The notes beneath the pieces are model-generated. The model worked only from the letters and a program-made list of their open reading frames with translations, did not search any database and was not told where the DNA came from. This document shows, in pieces, positions 21,185 to 29,027 of a stretch of DNA of 64,000 nucleotides. A program made the translations under genes and the position numbers. Source of the stretch: Mycobacterium intracellulare ATCC 13950 (lineage in GTDB: Bacteria > Actinomycetota > Actinomycetes > Mycobacteriales > Mycobacteriaceae); assembly GCF_000277125.1 (NCBI RefSeq), contig NC_016946.1, positions 3,038,001-3,102,000 of the forward strand, written 5' to 3'. Positions within the stretch are counted from its first letter, which is position 1; every line of letters begins with the position of its first letter.

Positions 21185-22792
21185 TCACTTGTATTGCGGG
21201 TTGGCCTTTAGGAACTCGTCGAGATTCAGAACCGCTCGACGCAATGCACGTAGATCCTGTTCCGGTACTTCGACCCAGCCGCCGTCGGAGTCGTCTATGT
21301 CATCACCATCTAGATCAACCGCGAGTAGTCCCCGGGGCGCATTTTGGGTGTTGATCAAATCGACGTACGCGCCGTAGTCGATAACGTAGACGTCATACCG
21401 CTCGCCCGGCTCGTCTTGAGCGGAGTAGCCGCGGCGGACCAGGTGCAACACACGCGCGTCGAAAAGCGCAGTAAGAAGCCGCTCGCCTGAAGAGCGCTGA
21501 TTGACCAAGAAGCCGCGGGCACGCTTCTCACGGATGACCGTATCAATTACCCAGTTGAGCAGCTCTATACCGCCGGTTACACCGCGCAGCGCAGATTCCT
21601 TATCCGTTTGGAACCACTGGCGGCTGGCGCGCCGCACCTCCGGCATCGATATCTGGCGATCGCCAGCCCGAACGGCCGCCTTCGCTGCGATGTTGATCGC
21701 GTCGCGCGGCACGCCTTCGGATGCGCGGACCAGCTCATCGAATACCCGCTTGCTAGTAAAGCCCATCGACACCAGATCACGCTCAGTTCGAAGGCCCGGC
21801 ACCTGCTCTGCGTCGCTGGCCCCCGCCGTCAGATGCTTAAAAAGCAAGCCACGGAAGAAGTCTCGCGCCCGTTCGCGATCATGCTCGAACACCATGAAAT
21901 CATCGAGATCGACGTTGGCAGCAAAATCGGCACCGAGCTCGATTCCGATGGTTTCGTTATTCGCCGTGGTCGTTCGAAAGCGCGTCTGCTGCTCGATCGC
22001 GGCAATTTTGACGGTGAAACCCTGAACTGGTGTTACGCAACGCACGAGGAATTCACCCAGGTAGGGCTGCATATCCAGGGGCACGCTGCTCCATTCATCC
22101 AGCAGAAGCCAGATTCGGCGGGCCCTCAGCGATTCCGCCACTGCGCGCAATGAACGTGCGATCTCGCCGAAGTTGAGGCTAGGCCGCTCCTCACCTTTGC
22201 GTTTCGCTGATTGCCTGTTTTGATCGGAATTCGACATTCCGACACCCGCCATCGCATTAGCGGAGAGCCGGGTTAACGAAAACCTTGCCCGCAGTGATGC
22301 TTTCTCCTTCTTCTCGTTTTGATGCTCGTAGGATTCTTCGACCTGCCCTCCCTCGACGCGCGTGTTGCGCAGGGCTTGGTCCAGGAAATCGAGGTTCTGC
22401 GCGATTGCTTCATCTGCGATGAGTTCGTCGTCGTTTAACACCGCCTCGAGGATCGCGTCGTGAACCTCCAAGAGGAGGTTGGCAAGGAGCCTCGATGTCC
22501 GCGCGATCGGCGAGGCGCGCTCCGGGTCGAACAACCCCTCGGCCGAGCCGATGATTCGTAGGTCAATGTAGATGCCAATATCCCCGTACTCGGCCCGCGT
22601 CGCAGCAAGGTATCTCAGGGCGTGCGTCTTGCCTGTGCCGCGCCTGCCGTAAAGGACTTGGTGATCAATAGACTCGAGGGCTGCAGCGACCCCAGAATCG
22701 ACAAAAGTGTCGCGTAGCTGTGCACTCACCCGAGACTCCGCTCTACGTGGGACTCGGTTGAAGGCTCGGTTGATGTCGGAGACGCCTGGCAC
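21185..22792 (-). CDS. ORC/CDC6-like AAA ATPase
   Basis: A 535-residue ATPase. The P-loop GRRGTGKT is near residues 49-56, and a Walker B motif (RIWLLLDE) is near residue 230. A charged, probably flexible insert (EESYEHQNEKKEK...) separates them, followed by an AAA lid region (SMGFTSKRVFDELVRASEGVPRDAINIAAKAA) and a C-terminal part that could be a winged helix. The order resembles the ORC-CDC6-type NTPases carried by many mobile elements, some near defence genes. The GTG start at 22792 is weakly supported. It is transcribed toward the DUF6338 pair with 221 bp between. GC is lower than the host. Function unknown; candidates are an element-encoded defence ATPase or a DNA-remodelling factor. Confidence 0.75.
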   Translation of the reverse strand: MPGVSDINRAFNRVPRRAESRVSAQLRDTFVDSGVAAALESIDHQVLYGRRGTGKTHALRYLAATRAEYGDIGIYIDLRIIGSAEGLFDPERASPIARTSRLLANLLLEVHDAILEAVLNDDELIADEAIAQNLDFLDQALRNTRVEGGQVEESYEHQNEKKEKASLRARFSLTRLSANAMAGVGMSNSDQNRQSAKRKGEERPSLNFGEIARSLRAVAESLRARRIWLLLDEWSSVPLDMQPYLGEFLVRCVTPVQGFTVKIAAIEQQTRFRTTTANNETIGIELGADFAANVDLDDFMVFEHDRERARDFFRGLLFKHLTAGASDAEQVPGLRTERDLVSMGFTSKRVFDELVRASEGVPRDAINIAAKAAVRAGDRQISMPEVRRASRQWFQTDKESALRGVTGGIELLNWVIDTVIREKRARGFLVNQRSSGERLLTALFDARVLHLVRRGYSAQDEPGERYDVYVIDYGAYVDLINTQNAPRGLLAVDLDGDDIDDSDGGWVEVPEQDLRALRRAVLNLDEFLKANPQYK

Positions 22793-23479
22793 GTGACCAC
22801 ACTAGGACCATTAATCCTGACAATCGAGCAAGAGGACATGAGCGTCCCGTTCTGAGGCGCCAACGCAACGCATTGGAGGTTGTTTAGGCCGCGCGTGAAT
22901 TCGCCGGCAAAATGGCAGCTCACCGTTGACCTCGATACTTGGTCGACGTCGGCTGTAAGTCGTATTGCGTGGGCGGCATCCCACGCGGATCCGCTATCAG
23001 AGCCTCGACCCACCGTGGCGTCCGCCCATCTTCTGGCGGCGCCGCCCGGTCCGGGGCACGTTTTACCCGCGCCATCAGGTCACCGCCCGCAGACGGGCTC
23101 ACTCCGCGCCCGCCGCACGGAATCCCAGCGCGAGTTCGCGGCCCGCTGATGTCGTTCCGACTTCGCGACACCCTCACCAACGACCACATTGGTCCACCGT
23201 CGTTCGGTGACCGCTAATGTCCAGTAGGCCACACGATCTCAGGATCCACATTGTCTAGTGCCTTCGCAGTCAACACTTTTGCAGCTCGGAATACTTTCGT
23301 CGCAGGTCAACTTGGGTGCAGCAGCCAACGAACAGGCGACACCCAACTCCAAATTCATAGGCCCAATTCCTACCCGACCTGTACGACACGCCCGGCCCGC
23401 GCAAGCAATTCAAGCCGCGTGTTGTCACCGTCGTCAACCGCCACCGATCGAAAGGCGTTGCACGCCAACGCCGCGTGCT

Positions 23480-23493
23480 GTTGACCCGTCAAC
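23480..23493. promoter_or_regulatory. Dyad GTTGAC-N2-GTCAAC, candidate operator
   Basis: Perfect 6+6 inverted repeat centred about 50 bp upstream of the -35 hexamer of the promoter at 23536. It shares its half-site with several other copies in the same region. The binding protein is unknown. Confidence 0.4.
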
Positions 23494-23535
23494 GAAAGCT
23501 GTTGATACGTAAACACTTTCGCGGCTTCAGCCTGG

Positions 23536-23564
23536 TTGACGCGCCACCGCCACACGCCTACCGT
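23536..23564 (+). promoter_or_regulatory. SigA-type promoter for a leaderless mRNA
   Basis: TTGACG (23536-23541), 17-bp spacer, TACCGT (23559-23564), then 8 nt to the ATG at 23573. This spacing puts the transcript start at or next to the ATG, and no ribosome site is present, so the mRNA is probably leaderless, a common mycobacterial arrangement. Confidence 0.65.
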
Positions 23565-23572
23565 CAGCACCC

Positions 23573-23893
23573 ATGACAACGAGCACACCAGCCCCCACGC
23601 CCCTGTCCGTCCCAACGCCTCCCGACGCCGCCCACGTCGGCGAATGGGAGCTGAGCGACGACGACCGGATCGTGCAACGACACTTCCACTGCGGCGACCA
23701 AACCACACCCAGCGGGCTACACGTCAAGGTCCACGGCTTTCAGTACATCTACGGCGGTTTCGACGGGCTGAGCATCGCGGTCAGCGACGGCCAAGAATCC
23801 GTGATGGTGGACGCCGCCGACGTCGAGCACCTGGCCGCCGCGCTGCGTAACGCGGCCGACGAACTCGATAGGCTGGCTGGACGTCTGGGATAG
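23573..23893 (+). CDS. Small island protein, 106 residues
   Basis: An acidic cytosolic protein with a Pro/Thr-rich start, a central beta-rich part (GLHVKVHGFQYIYGGFDGLSI) and a C-terminal helix (VEHLAAALRNAADELDRLAGRL). Similar small proteins occur in mycobacterial prophages and islands, but I cannot name a family. It has a well-placed promoter and a leaderless start. Its codon use is closer to the host than that of the ATPase gene. Confidence 0.65.
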   Translation: MTTSTPAPTPLSVPTPPDAAHVGEWELSDDDRIVQRHFHCGDQTTPSGLHVKVHGFQYIYGGFDGLSIAVSDGQESVMVDAADVEHLAAALRNAADELDRLAGRLG

Positions 23894-23950
23894 GAGCCCC
23901 AATAGAAAAGCCCGCCACCGCAAGGGAGACGAGGGCAATACCGTAACCGT

Positions 23951-24430
23951 ATGAACGCATCCGATCCAACCCTCGCACGGCCCTGCCTCGTGTGCCTACT
24001 CGCCGAAAACGACGACATCCTCTTGCCGATACAGCACAACGGCGTCGGCTCAGTCGAACATCACAGGGCAACGGTCACAAGACTTGAGGACGACGAACCT
24101 AACCGGCGTATCCGCATGACTGTCCGAATCCACGATCTCGGTACGACTGTCACCAACGACGTGAAGCCTGGCGACCTTATCCATCGCGTCCTCGACGGCA
24201 ACGACCCACAAAGCCAGGCCTACGTGCGGGCAGCCGACCTTTGGAAGTGGGAGGGGCTCATAATGGACGATCCCGACGGCAACGGAAAGGTCAAGCTGAT
24301 ACGCGCCGTGCGTGGACCCCACCCCGGAGATGGCCACGAAATTCTCGCTCTAGTCGTGGAGGACGGACAGCAGCAGCGTCGACCAGTCTGCCTCGAAATG
24401 ACCGGCGGCCTGTTCTGCGAATGGAACTAG
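23951..24430 (+). CDS. Unknown island protein, 159 residues
   Basis: A cytosolic protein with no recognised domain. It has one CxxC near the N-terminus (CLVC at 13-16) and two further cysteines, and several Asp-rich turns. It follows the 106-residue gene by 57 bp and may share its promoter. A purine-rich AAGGGAGACGAGGG stretch lies about 20 nt before the ATG, farther than ideal. Function unknown. Confidence 0.6.
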   Translation: MNASDPTLARPCLVCLLAENDDILLPIQHNGVGSVEHHRATVTRLEDDEPNRRIRMTVRIHDLGTTVTNDVKPGDLIHRVLDGNDPQSQAYVRAADLWKWEGLIMDDPDGNGKVKLIRAVRGPHPGDGHEILALVVEDGQQQRRPVCLEMTGGLFCEWN

Positions 24431-24504
24431 ATCGCCCAGTCCCGTGGTGGGCTGCTCTGTCAGTGGCGCTCGCTGCCCATCGCCACCGACGTCATGGCTG
24501 CCCG

Positions 24505-24843
24505 CTAGGGCCGCAGCCGCGCCTTGAGCGCTGCCGTGAGGTACGGCCCTGGCGAACCTGTGCCCGGCGTGAACGTCACCCCGAACCCGTCAGCCGAAAG
24601 GCTCTGCGTCTCAGGTAGCAGTTTTGCCGGCCGAATGAGCACGGCCGCGGCCAACGCCGCTACTACCCGCAGGACCGGCCCCGGCGTCGGCGTTGGCACC
24701 TCCGACGGCCACAGGTACCCGGTCACTAGGTCGCTTGCCTCGCTGAGCAGTTCGTCGACCGGCGGCAGGTCGTCGGCCAGCTCGGCGTGGCCGATCGCTC
24801 GCAGCGCCGCCTTGACGTCCTCCTCGCTCGCGTATGCCACCAC
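24505..24843 (-). CDS. Phage head-tail connector-like protein
   Basis: A 112-residue protein (YASEEDVKAALRAIG..., DELLSEASDLVTGYLW...) with the all-helical start and the late SADGFGVTFTPG...YLTAALKARLRP end typical of small head-to-tail connector/adaptor proteins of actinobacterial phages (Gp19/Gp15/Gp42-like group). GTG starts at 24843 or 24840 follow a GGGAGG site. It overlaps or abuts the end of the gene at 24848-25048. It suggests the island began as a prophage. No capsid, portal or tail genes remain. Assignment is moderate. Confidence 0.6.
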   Translation of the reverse strand: MVAYASEEDVKAALRAIGHAELADDLPPVDELLSEASDLVTGYLWPSEVPTPTPGPVLRVVAALAAAVLIRPAKLLPETQSLSADGFGVTFTPGTGSPGPYLTAALKARLRP

Positions 24844-24847
24844 CGGG

Positions 24848-25048
24848 TCACCGCCTCCCGGCGCGGCGGGTCTTGGCCAGCCCACCCGACCAGGACTGCA
24901 CGATTTTGAGCACGTGCAGCGGCTGCACCCGCGCGGCGGCGTCGGCCAGGCGCTCGTCGTCGCCCTGGCGCAGCTCGTCGATACGTCGCTTGACGACTGC
25001 TCCGTCGACCGGCGCCCCGGCTGTGATCGCATCACCGGCGGCCCGCAT
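24848..25048 (-). CDS. Small phage-like protein upstream of the connector gene
   Basis: A 66-residue charged helical protein (VVKRRIDELRQGDDERLADAAARVQPL) ending in a basic tail. Its stop at 24848-24850 lies 4 nt before the connector start, so the two are probably translationally coupled. It may be the C-terminal remnant of a larger capsid-region gene cut by the island boundary. The start is uncertain (ATG 25048, with in-frame TTG upstream). Confidence 0.45.
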   Translation of the reverse strand: MRAAGDAITAGAPVDGAVVKRRIDELRQGDDERLADAAARVQPLHVLKIVQSWSGGLAKTRRAGRR

Positions 25049-25112
25049 GACACTCGACAATTTTTGGACGGGTTGCCATCCGCGTTGCCATCCATACCCC
25101 AGGCGGGTACAG

Positions 25113-25148
25113 AAAAGGCGGTTCCCGATTTCGAGAAAACCGCCCTTT
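25113..25148 (-). terminator. Intrinsic terminator after tRNA-Pro
   Basis: Reading leftward from the tRNA 3' end, AAAGGGCGGTT pairs with AACCGCCTTT across a 14-nt loop, followed by TTTTCTGT. It begins about 15 nt after the CCA end. It lies inside the island, so the element supplies the terminator. Confidence 0.6.
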
Positions 25149-25161
25149 ACCTGCAATAACT

Positions 25162-25206
25162 CTGGTCGGGCTGACAGGATTTGAACCTGCGACCACTTGA
25201 CCCCCA
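25162..25206 (-). repeat. att copy at the intact tRNA-Pro
   Basis: The 45-bp segment of the intact tRNA gene that is repeated exactly at 19676-19720. It covers one base past the CCA through part of the anticodon loop. This is the core in which strand exchange would have occurred. Confidence 0.9.
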
Positions 25207-25239
25207 GTCAAGTGCGCTACCAAACTGCGCCACAGCCCG
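25163..25239 (-). tRNA. tRNA-Pro (anticodon GGG)
   Basis: A 77-nt tRNA including an encoded CCA. The acceptor stem CGGGCTG pairs with CAGCCCG; the anticodon stem CTTGA/TCAAG encloses the loop CTGGGGG, giving anticodon GGG; the T arm contains GGTTCAAATCC. It reads proline CCC/CCU codons. It is intact and serves as the integration target of the adjacent island. Confidence 0.95.
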
Positions 25240-25391
25240 CGCGCCAGTGGTTCCCACCGGCAGCAGGTCGAAAGCCTACCGCAAGCGCCGGGCCGCCCCG
25301 CCCATCGACCTTCCCTGCGCGGCGTCCGCCCCGTGCGCCCAGGCCAGCAGCGCGCGGGTGAGTTCGTCGCGCGTCACGCAGAGCCCATCGC

Positions 25392-26792
25392 TCAGCGCCG
25401 CCGGGCGCCCCGCTTTTCGCGCACCCGCACGTTGATCCGGATCGGCGACCCCTCGAAGCCGAAGGCCTCGCGCAGCCGTCGCTCCAGGAAACGCCGATAG
25501 CCCGCCTCGAGGAAGCCGGTGGTGAACAGCACGAACGTCGGGGGCCGGGCAGTGGCCTGGGTGGCGAACAGGATCCGCGGCTGCTTGCCGCCGCGCACCG
25601 GTGGCGGGGTGGCCGCCACCACCTCTTTCAGCCAGGAATTCAGCGGGCCGGTGGCGATCCGCGCATCCCACGACGCCAGCGAGGTCTCCATGGCCGGCAC
25701 CAGCTTTTGCACGGCGCGGCCGGTCTTGGCGGAGATGTTGACGCGCGGCGCCCACCGCAGCTGCACGAGTTCGCGGTCGATCTCGCGCTCCAGCAGCTCG
25801 CGCCGGTCCTCGTCGACCAGGTCCCACTTGTTGAAGGCCAGCACCAAGGCCCGGCCGGCTTCGATGACCATCGACAGCACCCGCTGATCCTGTTCGGTCA
25901 GCGGGTCCGACGCATCGATCAGCACGATCACCACCTCGGCCGCGTCGATGGCCGAGTGCGTGCGCACCGATGCGTAGAACTCGTGGCCGCTGGCCTGACC
26001 GACCTTGCGCCGCAAACCCGCCGTGTCGACGAACCGCCACACCCTGTCGCCCAGCTGTATGAGGGAGTCCACCGGGTCCACCGTCGTCCCCGCGACATCG
26101 TGCACCACCGAGCGCTGATCGCCGGCCAGCTTGTTCAGCAGCGAGCTCTTGCCCACGTTGGGTTTACCGACCAGCGCCACGCGCCGCGGGCCACCGGGTT
26201 TGGGGCCCACCTCCGACACCGCGGGCAGCGCGGCCAGCACCTCGTCAAGCAGATCGGCCACCCCGCGGCCGTGCATGGCGCTGATCGCGTGCGGCTCACC
26301 GAGCCCCAGCGACCACAACATCGCCGCGTCCGCTTCGGCCTTGTCGCTGTCAACCTTGTTGGCGGCCAGGAACACTGGCTTTCCCGACCGCAGGAGGATC
26401 CGGGCGGCGGCTTCGTCGGCCGAGGTGGCGCCGACGACGGCGTCGACCACCAGGATCACCGCGTCCGCGGTGCGCATGGCCACCGAGGCCTGCTCGGCCA
26501 CCAGCTGCTGCAGCCCCTTGGCGTCGGGCTCCCATCCGCCGGTGTCCTGCACGACGAACCGGCGGCCGGTCCACAGCGCGTCGTAGGACACCCGGTCGCG
26601 GGTGACGCCCGGGATGTCCTGAACCACCGCTTCGCGACGGCCCAGGATCCGGTTCACCAGCGTGGACTTGCCGACGTTGGGCCGGCCCACCACCGCCACC
26701 ACCGGCGCCGGGCCGGCCTCCTCCTGTTCGTCGATGCCGAATTCGACGGATTCCCAGTCGCTTTCGTCACTCCATGTACCGTCCTGGGTCAC
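25392..26792 (-). CDS. der: Ribosome-assembly GTPase Der (EngA)
   Basis: A 466-residue protein with two tandem GTPase domains, each with its own P-loop: GRPNVGKS near 36-43 and GKPNVGKS near 208-215, both with DTxG and NKxD motifs (NKVD, NKWD). A C-terminal KH-like domain ends in a basic tail (EKRGARRR). Der is needed for 50S assembly. The GTG at 26792 overlaps the cmk stop by 4 nt (GTGA), and the length is close to that of the M. tuberculosis protein (463). It is the last gene of the parA-der operon. Confidence 0.95.
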   Translation of the reverse strand: MTQDGTWSDESDWESVEFGIDEQEEAGPAPVVAVVGRPNVGKSTLVNRILGRREAVVQDIPGVTRDRVSYDALWTGRRFVVQDTGGWEPDAKGLQQLVAEQASVAMRTADAVILVVDAVVGATSADEAAARILLRSGKPVFLAANKVDSDKAEADAAMLWSLGLGEPHAISAMHGRGVADLLDEVLAALPAVSEVGPKPGGPRRVALVGKPNVGKSSLLNKLAGDQRSVVHDVAGTTVDPVDSLIQLGDRVWRFVDTAGLRRKVGQASGHEFYASVRTHSAIDAAEVVIVLIDASDPLTEQDQRVLSMVIEAGRALVLAFNKWDLVDEDRRELLEREIDRELVQLRWAPRVNISAKTGRAVQKLVPAMETSLASWDARIATGPLNSWLKEVVAATPPPVRGGKQPRILFATQATARPPTFVLFTTGFLEAGYRRFLERRLREAFGFEGSPIRINVRVREKRGARRR

Positions 26793-27460
26793 CGCACCGC
26801 CCCGCTTCGCTGGTCGACCAAGTCCCGCAGATGGGTGATCACCTGCGCCTCGGTCATCTCGCTGGTGTCGACGACCACCGCGTCGGGGGCGGCCCGCAGC
26901 GGCGACACCGCCCGCGTGGAATCCAGATGGTCGCGACGGCGGACGTCGGCGAGCGCGGCGTCGTAGTCGTCGGCCAGCCCGGCCGCCACGTTCTGGTCGT
27001 TGCGCCGACGCGCCCGCGTTTCTGCCGACGCGGTCAAAAAGATCTTCACCGGCGCGTCGGGCAGGACGACGGTGCCGATGTCGCGGCCCTCGACGACGAC
27101 ATCGCCCGGCCCAGCGGCCATCTCGCGCTGCAACTCGACCAGCCGGGCGCGCACCGCGGGCACCGCCGACACCGCCGAGACGGCGCCGGTGACGGCATCC
27201 CCCCGAATCTCGGTGGAAACGTCCTCTCCGGCAAGCAAACACCGATCGCCGTCCACCGACAGCTGCGCCGTCGACCCGACCCGGCCGACCGCGTCGACGT
27301 CGCCCGGATCGACGCCCGCACGCAACACGGCCAGCGTCACCATCCGGTACATCGCCCCCGTATCGAGGTAGCGGGCCCCTAAAGCGCACGCCAATCCCTT
27401 TGACACCGAAGACTTTCCGGTACCCGCCGGGCCGTCGATGGCCACCACTACCCCACTCAC
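26789..27460 (-). CDS. cmk: Cytidylate kinase
   Basis: A 223-residue kinase with an N-terminal P-loop (GPAGTGKSS near 10-18) and the CMP-binding VVEGRDIGT motif near 120-128, followed by an Arg-rich lid (AETRARRR). It phosphorylates CMP and dCMP. The start overlaps the rluB-like gene by 4 nt and the stop overlaps der by 4 nt, so it is translationally coupled on both sides. The cmk-der pairing is conserved across actinobacteria. Confidence 0.95.
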   Translation of the reverse strand: MSGVVVAIDGPAGTGKSSVSKGLACALGARYLDTGAMYRMVTLAVLRAGVDPGDVDAVGRVGSTAQLSVDGDRCLLAGEDVSTEIRGDAVTGAVSAVSAVPAVRARLVELQREMAAGPGDVVVEGRDIGTVVLPDAPVKIFLTASAETRARRRNDQNVAAGLADDYDAALADVRRRDHLDSTRAVSPLRAAPDAVVVDTSEMTEAQVITHLRDLVDQRSGAVR

Positions 27461-28200
27461 AGGCCCACCGCCTTGTAGAGCTGCCCGATCTCGTCGCGGC
27501 CCAGCGCCCGGAAGCTGCCCGGGCGCTGCTTGCCGAGCGACACCGGCCCAATGTCGGTGCGCACCAACGCTTCCACCGGGAACCCGGCCGCCGCCAGCAG
27601 CCGGCGCACGATGCGATTGCGGCCCTCGTGCAACGTGACCCGCACCAGCGTCTTACCCGGGATCGCGTCCACCACCGCGAACTCGTCGACCCGCGCGGGA
27701 CCGTCGTCCAACTCGATCCCGGCACGCAGCGCCTTGCCGACACCGCGGGGCACCGACCCGGTCACCGTCGCCAGGTACGTCTTGGGCACCTCGTGGGAGG
27801 GATGCATCAGCCGGTGCGCGAGTTCACCGTCGTTGGTCAGCAGGATCAGCCCTTCGGTGTCCGCGTCCAAGCGCCCGACGTGAAACAGGTTCTTGTTCCC
27901 GCGAACTCGCCGTTCGATCAAATCACCGATACACGGCCGCCCGCGGTCGTCCGACATGGTCGAGTGCACGCCGCGCGGCTTGTTCAGCGCCAGATACACC
28001 TGCGAATCGTCGAGGACGATCCGGGCCCCGTCCACACGGATCACCGAGGCGTCCGGGTCGACGCGGGTGCCCAATTCGGTCACCACCTGCCCGTCCACCT
28101 CGACGCGGCCCTCGATGATCAACTTCTCGGCGGCCCGCCGCGACGCAATTCCGGCCTGGGACAACACCTTTTGCAGCCGGATTCCCTCAGCTTCGACCAT
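27457..28200 (-). CDS. rluB: rRNA pseudouridine synthase, RluB type
   Basis: A 247-residue enzyme with an N-terminal S4 RNA-binding domain ([22 protein letters not shown]) and an RsuA/RluB-type catalytic domain. The catalytic Asp is in [17 protein letters not shown] near 107-123, and the family C-terminal motif [11 protein letters not shown] is near 192-202. It would modify a 23S rRNA uridine (RluB class) and corresponds to Rv1711. The ATG at 28200 overlaps the scpB stop by one base (TGATG); an in-frame TTG is one codon earlier. Confidence 0.9.
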   Translation of the reverse strand: MVEAEGIRLQKVLSQAGIASRRAAEKLIIEGRVEVDGQVVTELGTRVDPDASVIRVDGARIVLDDSQVYLALNKPRGVHSTMSDDRGRPCIGDLIERRVRGNKNLFHVGRLDADTEGLILLTNDGELAHRLMHPSHEVPKTYLATVTGSVPRGVGKALRAGIELDDGPARVDEFAVVDAIPGKTLVRVTLHEGRNRIVRRLLAAAGFPVEALVRTDIGPVSLGKQRPGSFRALGRDEIGQLYKAVGL

Positions 28201-29027
28201 CAATCCTGGTCCACGTCGAAGGTCAGCGCCGGGTCGGCCGCGTGGCCGCCGGAAAGTTTGATGAAACGTGGCTCGCTGTCCAGGGATTCGCTGAGGTCCT
28301 CGATCGTGTCCACGTCGGGCAGCAGCGGCGCGATGTCCGGCAGGTCGGCCAGCGACGTCAGCCCCAGGCGCTCCAAGAACAGCTCGGTGGTCGCGAACGT
28401 CGTCGCGCCGCTGTCGTCGTCCACCCCGGCTTCGGTGATCAGGCCGCGCGCCAGCAGCGTGCGCATCACCGCGTCGACGTTGACGCCGCGCACCGCGCTC
28501 ACCCGCGCACGCGTCACGGGCTGGCGGTAGGCGACCACGGCCAGCGTCTCCAGCGCGGCCCGGGTGAGCTTGGACCGCGCGCCGTCCAGCAGCAGCTTTT
28601 CCACGTACGGCGCGAACCGGGCGCGGGTATACATGCGCCAGCCCTCGCTGTTCTTCCGCAGGTCGATGCCGCTGTCGCGCGCGGTCAGTTCCTCGGCCAT
28701 CTCCTGCAGCTTGGTGGCGATCCGATACACCGGCTGTTGCGTGGCGGACGCCAGCGCCTCCGCGGTGACCGGGGTGTCCACCACCAGCAGCAGCGCCTCG
28801 AGCACCGAGCCGAGTTCCTCGGACTCCATCGGCGCGGCCTCGGCGATGTCCGGGATGCCCACGTCGAGGTCGGAATCCAGGTCGACTTCGGGTTGCGCGG
28901 CGTCGCTGGGCTCCGCACCGTTCAGATGCCGTTCCTCCGCATCGCTGCGCTCTGCGTCGTCACCGGCGGTGCCGAAGCGCCGTTCCTCGGCATCGCCGCG
29001 CTCTGCGTCGTCACCGGCGCCCATCAT
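28200..29027 (-). CDS. scpB: Chromosome segregation/condensation protein ScpB, with repeat-derived N-terminal extension
   Basis: A 275-residue protein. From about residue 70 it is a normal ScpB with two winged-helix domains (VLEALLLVVDTPVTAEALA..., LTRAALETLAVVAYRQPVTRARV). ScpB dimers join ScpA and SMC in the condensin complex. The first ~45 residues are unusual: GDDAERGDAEER and GDDAERSDAEER are encoded by two copies of a 41-bp DNA repeat, making the protein longer than the 231 residues I recall for the M. tuberculosis protein. The ATG at 29027 overlaps the scpA stop by 4 nt. A later start is possible, but then the coupling would be lost. Confidence 0.9.
   Translation of the reverse strand: MMGAGDDAERGDAEERRFGTAGDDAERSDAEERHLNGAEPSDAAQPEVDLDSDLDVGIPDIAEAAPMESEELGSVLEALLLVVDTPVTAEALASATQQPVYRIATKLQEMAEELTARDSGIDLRKNSEGWRMYTRARFAPYVEKLLLDGARSKLTRAALETLAVVAYRQPVTRARVSAVRGVNVDAVMRTLLARGLITEAGVDDDSGATTFATTELFLERLGLTSLADLPDIAPLLPDVDTIEDLSESLDSEPRFIKLSGGHAADPALTFDVDQD
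28928..29019 (-). repeat. MIRU-like repeat: two 41-bp units, 51-bp period
   Basis: Units 28928-28968 and 28979-29019 differ at only two bases. They resemble mycobacterial interspersed repetitive units, which typically insert where one gene's stop overlaps the next gene's start inside operons and stay in frame. That is exactly the position here (scpA/scpB junction). Copy number may vary between strains. Confidence 0.75.

Larger units (their letters stand above)
22793..23572. other. 780-bp intergenic region with repeated GTCAAC/GTTGAC words
   Basis: No convincing gene on either strand. From 23265 to 23541 the word GTCAAC or its complement recurs at least six times, including a dyad GTTGAC-CC-GTCAAC at 23480-23493. 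The region ends in a promoter for the next gene. It could be an element control region or recombination site cluster. Confidence 0.5.
19676..25206. mobile_element. Integrated island at tRNA-Pro(GGG), about 5.5 kb
   Basis: Bounded by 45-bp direct repeats of the tRNA-Pro 3' half (19676-19720 and 25162-25206). The intact tRNA is on the right; the left copy is the displaced chromosomal target end. Inside are a DUF6338 protein with a small overlapping gene, an ORC/CDC6-like ATPase, two orphan small ORFs, and two phage-like genes. Base composition from 20.0 to 23.5 kb is lower in GC than the flanks. No integrase, excisionase or replication gene is visible, so this is either a remnant or an element mobilised in trans. 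The repeats are seen directly; the mobile history is inferred. Confidence 0.85.

Noticed and set aside
25276..25377. 33-codon minus ORF (VTRDELTRALLAWAHG...) after der
   Set aside because: GTG start without a clear ribosome site; could be a gene remnant, but nothing supports function.
25392..27743. A single 783-codon frame through der and beyond
   Set aside because: The frame runs back through cmk and rluB in the wrong phase. The real der begins at GTG 26792, coupled to the cmk stop.
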